Positions 4,986 through 9,496 of a stretch of DNA of 9,496 nt are shown here, piece by piece. The stretch is from Clostridia bacterium (lineage in GTDB: Bacteria > Bacillota > Peptococcia > Peptococcales > SKKY01), in assembly GCA_007123515.1 (NCBI GenBank), contig SKKY01000134.1:1-9496 (forward strand). Reading direction: 5' to 3'. Every line of letters begins with the position of its first letter. Position 1 is the stretch's first letter. Position numbers and translations under genes: made by a program. A model generated the notes under the pieces. The model was not told the origin of the DNA. It worked only from the letters and a program-made list of their open reading frames with translations, and made no database searches.

Positions 4986-5801
4986 GTGCACAGTGTAGTA
5001 TGTATTAAGCAAGTTCCGGATGTAACAGAAGTAAAAATTGATCCGGAAACAAATACCCTCGTAAGAGTAGGCGTTCCGTCAATTGTTAATCCCTACGATA
5101 TGAATGCCTTAGAAGAAGCACTCAGGCTTAAAGATCAGTATGGCGGGAAAGTAACCGTGATTACCATGGGTCCACCGATGGCTGAAGAAATATTAAACAA
5201 GGCTGTAGGTCACGGAGCTGATGAAGGAATTTTGTTAAGTGACAGGGCTTTTGCAGGTGCCGATACATTGGCTACCAGTTATGTATTATCCACTGCTGTT
5301 GCAAAAATCTCAGAAGAAGAAAAGGTTGATCTGATCTTCTGCGGAAAACAGGCAATCGATGGAGATACCGCTCAGGTTGGTCCGGGAATAGCTGCAAGGT
5401 TAAAGATGCCGCTTCTGACCTATATTAACGGGGTACAGGAATGTGATCCTGAACAAAACAAAATCGTTGTAAAAAGAAAGGTAAAGTCCGGATATGAAAT
5501 TACTCAAACGCAAATGCCGGCGGTCATTACCTCAAATCGCGATATTAATGATGTCAGATATGAAACAATGCCGGATTTAATCAAGGCAGCCAGATTTAAA
5601 GCAAAAGTCTGGGGTAACAAAGAACTGCAACTAGATCAGAAACAGCTTGGTCTTAACGGATCCCCGACAATGGTCAGAGATATCTTTGCACCTGAAGAAA
5701 AGCAGGGTGGAGAAAAAATACACTTTAACCCGGATAAACCAGAAGAAACAGTCGACATGATCGTTAATAAACTGGTTCCATCTGTGGTAGTCCCAAATTA
5801 A
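4986..5801 (+). CDS. fixA: FixA, electron-transfer flavoprotein beta subunit
   Basis: This 271-residue protein is the beta subunit of an ETF of the bifurcating FixAB type. In such complexes it takes a hydride from NADH and holds the bifurcating FAD at the FixA/FixB interface. Visible family motifs are the N-terminal VVCIKQVPDVTEVKIDP (4-20), NPYDMNALEEALRLKD (35-50), VTVITMGPP (56-64), and the nucleotide-binding loop FCGKQAIDGDTAQVGPGIA (117-135). AAGGAGG at 4971-4977 is 8 bases before the GTG start. It begins 21 bases after ahbB and is followed 19 bases later by fixB. No acyl-CoA or lactate dehydrogenase accompanies it; the FixC and FixX genes downstream define which ETF group it belongs to. 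Confidence 0.92.
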   Translation: MHSVVCIKQVPDVTEVKIDPETNTLVRVGVPSIVNPYDMNALEEALRLKDQYGGKVTVITMGPPMAEEILNKAVGHGADEGILLSDRAFAGADTLATSYVLSTAVAKISEEEKVDLIFCGKQAIDGDTAQVGPGIAARLKMPLLTYINGVQECDPEQNKIVVKRKVKSGYEITQTQMPAVITSNRDINDVRYETMPDLIKAARFKAKVWGNKELQLDQKQLGLNGSPTMVRDIFAPEEKQGGEKIHFNPDKPEETVDMIVNKLVPSVVVPN

Positions 5802-5820
5802 TCTGTGAGGAGGTAAAACA

Positions 5821-7050
5821 TTGTCTTTAACTATTAATGCAAAAAAATGTATCGGTTGTGGTATTTGTGTTCAGGTCTGCCCGGTTGATGCATTGGACTT
5901 AGTAAACGGTATTGCCGTTGTTGACATGGAAAAATGTATTAAATGTGGAAAATGCGTAAAAGTCTGTCCTACCTCAGCGATTGATTTAGAGGGGTACATT
6001 AAACCGAAAGATACAAAACCTAAAAAAGTTGTAACCGCTGAAGAAGCTTCGGAAAAATGCTCTGGGGTTTGGGTTCTGATTGAACAGAGCGATGGAGTAG
6101 TGGCAGAAGTATCCTGGGAGCTTTTAGGAGAAGCCAGAAAACTTTCTAAAGATTTACAGGCAGAGGTGGTTGGCGTATTGCTTGGTGATCAGGTAGAAGA
6201 GATGATTCCTGATTGTTTTGCCTATGGTGCAGACACGGTATACGTGATTGATGATCCGGTCTTAAAAGAATATAGAACGGAGCCTTATTCAGAAGCGTTA
6301 TCAATGCTGGTTAATAAATATTCACCGGAAATCATTTTGCTTGGAGCAACCACGCTTGGTCGTGATCTGGCCGGACATACGGCAACCCTTGTTAGAACGG
6401 GTCTAACAGCTGATTGTACGGATCTTTCCATTGAACAAGATACTCGTTTGCTTCGTCAGACAAGACCGGCTTTTGGCGGAAACGTCATGGCTACGATTGT
6501 TTGTACGGATCACAGGCCGCAAATGGCTACGGTGCGTCCTAAAGTAATGGATATGCCAGAGTATCAAAAAGGATCCGAAGGTAAGATCATAAGAGAAACC
6601 ATTGACATTAAAGAAGACGATGTGATGACAAAAATACTGGAAAAAGTTAAAGAAGCCTCTGGTGGGGTCTATCTTGATAAAGCTGACATTATAGTGGCTG
6701 CAGGCAAAGGGGTAGGAACGAAAGAAAACATGAAGCTGGTTGAAGAATTAGCCGATGTTTTAGGAGGAACGCTTGGTGCCTCTCGGGCTGCCGTAGAGGC
6801 AGGCTGGATTGATGTGGCTCATCAGGTGGGGCAGACGGGCTTTACCGTCAGACCAAAACTATACATTTCCATCGGGATCTCCGGGGCTATTCAGCATTTG
6901 GTAGGTATGCAGACATCTGATACTATCATTGCAATTAATACAGATGAAAATGCCTCGATTTTTAACGTAGCAGATTATGGAATTGTAGGAGATCTGCAGC
7001 AGATTGTACCGCTTTTAACAGAAGCGTTCAGGAAAAAACTTAGTTCTTAG
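5821..7050 (+). CDS. fixB: FixB, ETF alpha subunit with N-terminal 2[4Fe-4S] ferredoxin domain
   Basis: At 409 residues this ETF alpha subunit is longer than the common form because of a ferredoxin domain at about 1-58. That domain has C10, C13, C16, C20-P and C39, C42, C45, C49-P, two complete CxxCxxCxxxCP cluster sites. The ETF alpha part starts near 76 (VWVLIEQSDGVVAEVSWELLGEA) and ends with the FAD domain: GQTGFTVRPKLYISIGISGA (337-356), then INTDENASIFNVADYGIVGD. Similar ferredoxin domains occur in EtfA of the caffeyl-CoA reductase and lactate dehydrogenase bifurcating complexes of acetogens. It probably passes electrons between the FixAB flavins and a soluble ferredoxin. The TTG start is chosen because GAGGAGGT lies 6 bases upstream and the cluster motif begins at once. 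Confidence 0.93.
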   Translation: MSLTINAKKCIGCGICVQVCPVDALDLVNGIAVVDMEKCIKCGKCVKVCPTSAIDLEGYIKPKDTKPKKVVTAEEASEKCSGVWVLIEQSDGVVAEVSWELLGEARKLSKDLQAEVVGVLLGDQVEEMIPDCFAYGADTVYVIDDPVLKEYRTEPYSEALSMLVNKYSPEIILLGATTLGRDLAGHTATLVRTGLTADCTDLSIEQDTRLLRQTRPAFGGNVMATIVCTDHRPQMATVRPKVMDMPEYQKGSEGKIIRETIDIKEDDVMTKILEKVKEASGGVYLDKADIIVAAGKGVGTKENMKLVEELADVLGGTLGASRAAVEAGWIDVAHQVGQTGFTVRPKLYISIGISGAIQHLVGMQTSDTIIAINTDENASIFNVADYGIVGDLQQIVPLLTEAFRKKLSS

Positions 7051-7061
7051 GAGGGAAACAA

Positions 7062-8360
7062 GTGGAAAAATTTGATGCAATTGTTGTCGGTGCCGGTCCT
7101 GCGGGCTTGTCCGCAGCTTATACGCTAGCTGACAATGGTTTAGACGTTATCGTCATTGAAAGAGGAGACTATCCCGGAGCTAAAAACGTAATGGGGGGGA
7201 TACTATACAGTGAACCTACCTCACAGATTTTTCCTGATTTCTGGAAAGAAGCTCCCTTGGAAAGACCAATTATTGAAGAAAACTACTGGTTATTGACGGA
7301 AGGTTCCGTGACAAAAGTCGGTCACAGAAATGAAAAGTTTGGCGAAGCGCCATACAATGCGTTTTCTGTTTTCCGGGCCCATTTTGATAAATGGATGGGT
7401 GAAGAGGTAAAGAAAAAAGGCGGATTGGTTATCTGTGAAACAGTAGTCGAAGATATCATTCAAAAAGACGGAAAAGTCATTGGTGTCTCTACTGGACGAA
7501 CCGAAGGCGATATTTATGCTAATGTCGTTATCGTGGCCGAAGGTGTAAACAGCATGCTGACACAAAAGGCACTTAAGATGCAGAAGATGAATATGAAAGA
7601 AGATCAGCTGGCTGTCGCTGTTAAGGAAGTCATCTACCTTAACGAAGAGAAAATAGAAGATCGTTTTGCCCTGGAAAAGGGTTTTGGAGCGACCATTGAA
7701 GTGATTGGTGATGCAACTAAAGGTATGGTAGGAACAGCGTTTATTTATACTAACAAAGAGAGCATTTCTATCGGAACCGGAGCATTAATGAGCCAGATGA
7801 TAGAGAAAAAAATCAGTCCGAATGATCTGTTGGAAGCCTTTAAGAGTAATCCGATGGTCAGACCATTGATTCAGGGTGGAGAAACAAAAGAATATGCCGG
7901 TCATATGATTCCCGAGGGCGGTTACAATGCGATGCCTAAATTATATGGAAACGGTGTGCTTGTAGTAGGTGATTCTGCTCAAATGGTTAATGGTTTTCAC
8001 CGTGAAGGATCAAATATGGCGATGATTTCCGGTAAACTGGCTGCAGAAACAATTGTTGAGGCATCAGGAAAAGGTGATTTCAGCGAAAAGGGATTGGCCT
8101 CTTACCAGTCTAAGCTGGAAGAAAGCTTTATCATTAAAGACCTTAAAAAATACAAAAATGCTTCAGAATATTTTGATCATAATACAGAACTATTTTCACT
8201 GTATCCCGAGTTGGCATCAGATGCTATGTATAATTTCTTTAAAGTGGATGGAACGCCAAAGAAAGAGATGCAGAAAAAAATGATGAGAGAAATCTTTGCT
8301 AAGCGTTCTAAGACAAGCCTTGCAAAAGATATGTATAATTTCTGGAGGGTATTGGTATGA
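7062..8360 (+). CDS. fixC: FixC, ETF-quinone oxidoreductase-like flavoprotein
   Basis: This 432-residue FAD protein is the FixC/ETF-QO-type subunit that takes the high-potential electrons from FixAB and hands them, with FixX, to quinone at the membrane. The N-terminal FAD fold is clear: DAIVVGAGPAGLSAAYTLAD (5-24), with an acidic ribose-binding residue in VIERGDYPGAKNVMGG (31-46). VVGDSAQMVNGFHREGSNMA (about 301-320) is the second FAD contact region seen in the family. The C-terminal stretch FSLYPELASDAMYNFFKVDGTPKK is also typical of FixC. There is no transmembrane helix, in line with peripheral membrane binding. Ribosome binding site TTAGGAGGG overlaps the fixB stop, 7 bases before the GTG. 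The stop overlaps the fixX start as ATGA, indicating coupled translation. Confidence 0.92.
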   Translation: MEKFDAIVVGAGPAGLSAAYTLADNGLDVIVIERGDYPGAKNVMGGILYSEPTSQIFPDFWKEAPLERPIIEENYWLLTEGSVTKVGHRNEKFGEAPYNAFSVFRAHFDKWMGEEVKKKGGLVICETVVEDIIQKDGKVIGVSTGRTEGDIYANVVIVAEGVNSMLTQKALKMQKMNMKEDQLAVAVKEVIYLNEEKIEDRFALEKGFGATIEVIGDATKGMVGTAFIYTNKESISIGTGALMSQMIEKKISPNDLLEAFKSNPMVRPLIQGGETKEYAGHMIPEGGYNAMPKLYGNGVLVVGDSAQMVNGFHREGSNMAMISGKLAAETIVEASGKGDFSEKGLASYQSKLEESFIIKDLKKYKNASEYFDHNTELFSLYPELASDAMYNFFKVDGTPKKEMQKKMMREIFAKRSKTSLAKDMYNFWRVLV

Positions 8361-8638
8361 GTAAACTAGACGATAAGTTATTTTCAAACCGCTATAAGTC
8401 TTACAAAGAAACCCATTTATTTGTGACCGATTCTGATAAATGTTTGGATTGTAAAGACAAGCCCTGTACCTATGTTTGTCCTGCAGCTGTTTATGAATGG
8501 AGCGACCAGGAGAACAAAATTTTAACGGCGTACGAAGGCTGTGTAGAATGTGGCACTTGCAGATATGCCTGCACGTTTAAAGTGATTGACTGGCAAAATC
8601 CAAAAGGTGGGTATGGGATTCAGTATAAGTTTGGATAA
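8357..8638 (+). CDS. fixX: FixX, ferredoxin-like partner of FixC
   Basis: A 93-residue ferredoxin-like protein with the FixX pattern. DKCLDCKDKPCTYVCPAAVY gives four cysteines in C-x2-C-x4-C-x3-C-P spacing, and GCVECGTCRYACTFKVIDW gives C-x2-C-x2-C-x3-C; together these can bind two [4Fe-4S] clusters. The ending NPKGGYGIQYKFG is the usual FixX tail. FixX pairs with FixC to conduct electrons from FixAB to quinone; the two ETF-QO halves are fused in mitochondria and separate here. GGAGGG inside the end of fixC, 7 bases before the ATG, is the ribosome binding site. Confidence 0.93.
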   Translation: MSKLDDKLFSNRYKSYKETHLFVTDSDKCLDCKDKPCTYVCPAAVYEWSDQENKILTAYEGCVECGTCRYACTFKVIDWQNPKGGYGIQYKFG

Positions 8639-8652
8639 GAAGGTGAAAACAA

Positions 8653-9420
8653 ATGTTTATTGATTATCATGTGCATGCTATCGGTCACGATCATAGACCT
8701 CATACTGCGGAAAACATAGAGGAATACATTCGCTATGCCCGGGAAAATAAAGTGGACGAGCTTGGTTTTGCGGATCATGATCGCTACTTGTTTGAAAAAC
8801 TCGATCTTAGTTTATATGAGGAGATCAGGGAAAAAACAAAGGATGTAGTCATTAAGATAGGAATCGAAATTGATTACTATCCGGATCAGCATGAGGAAAT
8901 CGCAAAAAAAGTGGGCTACTATGACTATGACTTTATTATCGGATCGGTCCACTATATTGGCAGGTGGATGTTTGACAGTGACAAAGAGCGTAAAGAGTAT
9001 AAGACATGGGATCATGATAAACTATATGAAAAATATATAAGTTTAGTCACAGAGTCTGCAAGAAAAGATTTTTATGATATACTAGGGCATATAGATTTGA
9101 TTAAGATTTTTGGGATAAAACCCATAAAACAAAGACCGGAAAATATTTTTGCTCCATACCTTAAAAAGATAGCCAAAACGGATCTTGTAGTGGAAATTAA
9201 TACCAATGGCCTAAATAAGCCCGTAAAGGAAATCTATCCGAGCAAAGAGATAGTATCATTGCTTTATGAAAATAACATTGGAATTACATTATCTTCAGAT
9301 GCTCACCATCCGGAAGAAGTCGGAAGAGATCTCGGATTGGCATTGGATATGGCAAAAAAAGCAGGCTATAAAAAGTTTGCAAGTTTTACAAAAAGGAATG
9401 TTTCCTATATTTCTTTGTAA
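8653..9420 (+). CDS. PHP-family phosphoesterase, histidinol-phosphatase-like
   Basis: The 255-residue protein carries the whole PHP metal-binding set: DYHVHAIGHD (H6, H8), FADHDR (D41, H42), GIEIDYYPD (E72), GSVHYIG (H100), ILGHIDLIK (H146) and SSDAHHPEEVG (D216, H218). These place it among monofunctional PHP phosphatases of the HisJ/histidinol-phosphatase type, cytoplasmic enzymes with a metal cluster that hydrolyse phosphate esters. The usual HisJ length is about 260-270, so the domain is complete. No other his gene is nearby, so histidinol phosphate is only one possible substrate; a different phosphoester or nucleotide substrate is equally open. GAAGGTGA lies 7 bases before the ATG, and the gene starts 14 bases after fixX, in line with co-transcription. 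How it relates to heme or electron bifurcation is not evident. Confidence 0.85.
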   Translation: MFIDYHVHAIGHDHRPHTAENIEEYIRYARENKVDELGFADHDRYLFEKLDLSLYEEIREKTKDVVIKIGIEIDYYPDQHEEIAKKVGYYDYDFIIGSVHYIGRWMFDSDKERKEYKTWDHDKLYEKYISLVTESARKDFYDILGHIDLIKIFGIKPIKQRPENIFAPYLKKIAKTDLVVEINTNGLNKPVKEIYPSKEIVSLLYENNIGITLSSDAHHPEEVGRDLGLALDMAKKAGYKKFASFTKRNVSYISL

Positions 9421-9442
9421 AAAAATAGAAAAGGAGGGTAGA

Positions 9443-9496
9443 ATGGTAATGAATATATATGATGCGTTGAATCATCTGGAAAGAAGCATTAAAAAT
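9443..9496 (+). CDS. N-terminal fragment, possibly YlbF family (cut by window edge)
   Basis: AAGGAGGG (9431-9438) is followed by ATG at 9443 and a second in-frame ATG at 9449. The frame stays open for 18 codons to the edge, reading MVMNIYDALNHLERSIKN. An MNIYD start leading into an amphipathic helix ending in SIKN or a similar motif is reminiscent of YlbF/YmcA-type small helical proteins, but 18 residues cannot settle this. The first ATG has the tighter spacing (4 bases from the end of the site). It starts 22 bases after the PHP gene without a terminator, so it probably belongs to the same operon. Confidence 0.55.
   Translation, partial: MVMNIYDALNHLERSIKN

Noticed and set aside
4986..7050. 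Caffeyl-CoA, butyryl-CoA or lactate dehydrogenase-type bifurcating ETF
   Set aside because: The ferredoxin-fused alpha subunit is similar, but no acyl-CoA dehydrogenase or lactate dehydrogenase gene is adjacent and fixC/fixX are.
7290..9015. Other-frame open readings inside fixC (7290-7565 minus, 8053-8283 plus) and inside the PHP gene (8812-9015 minus)
   Set aside because: The overlapping genes carry clear FAD or metal-binding motifs in their own frames; the alternates have none and lack start signals.
9394..9404. GGAA/TTCC hairpin near the end of the PHP gene as a terminator
   Set aside because: The stem is only four base pairs, lies inside the coding sequence and is not followed by a T run.

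Overview
The window comes from a moderately AT-rich genome with strong AAGGAGG-type ribosome binding sites and frequent GTG/TTG starts. Together with a complete siroheme-dependent heme branch and a ferredoxin-fused electron-transfer flavoprotein, this points to an anaerobic Clostridia-like Firmicute. The exact lineage cannot be read from the sequence.

Layout. Bases 1 to about 98 are the right-hand end of an IS200/IS605-type TnpB element: the last codons of tnpB, then the end hairpin that in such elements also forms the 3' part of the guide (omega/re) RNA. A 47-residue DUF4177-like gene (134-277, +) follows almost immediately. It converges on a SixA-type histidine phosphatase (358-861, -), and the two share a bidirectional hairpin terminator. 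The sixA leader is unusual: a perfect 16-nt hairpin lies between a very strong Shine-Dalgarno sequence and the start codon. Diverging from sixA is a secreted lipoprotein with an NTF2-like domain and a C-terminal PDZ domain (1018-1743, +), closed by its own terminator.

From an extended -10 promoter near 1814-1822, overlapped by an imperfect palindrome, a tightly packed + strand run of genes continues to the end of the window. First come ahbC, ahbD, ahbA and ahbB, which together are the whole branch from siroheme to heme: AhbA/AhbB decarboxylate siroheme, AhbC removes two acetate side chains, and AhbD converts two propionates to vinyls. Next come fixA, fixB, fixC and fixX, an electron-bifurcating ETF system whose FixB carries an extra N-terminal 2[4Fe-4S] ferredoxin domain. 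Last are a PHP-family phosphoesterase and the first 18 codons of a small protein that may belong to the YlbF family. I see no terminator between 1858 and 9496, and gaps run from short overlaps to about 22 bases, so this is probably one operon.

How they work together. The most interesting point is the direct coupling of heme-making radical SAM enzymes, which need low-potential electrons and, for AhbD, an electron sink, to a FixABCX module that produces reduced ferredoxin or flavodoxin and feeds quinone. Whether the link is catalytic or simply co-expression for a cytochrome/menaquinone respiratory chain is inference. No genes for siroheme synthesis, nitrogen fixation or heme d1 formation are visible in the window.
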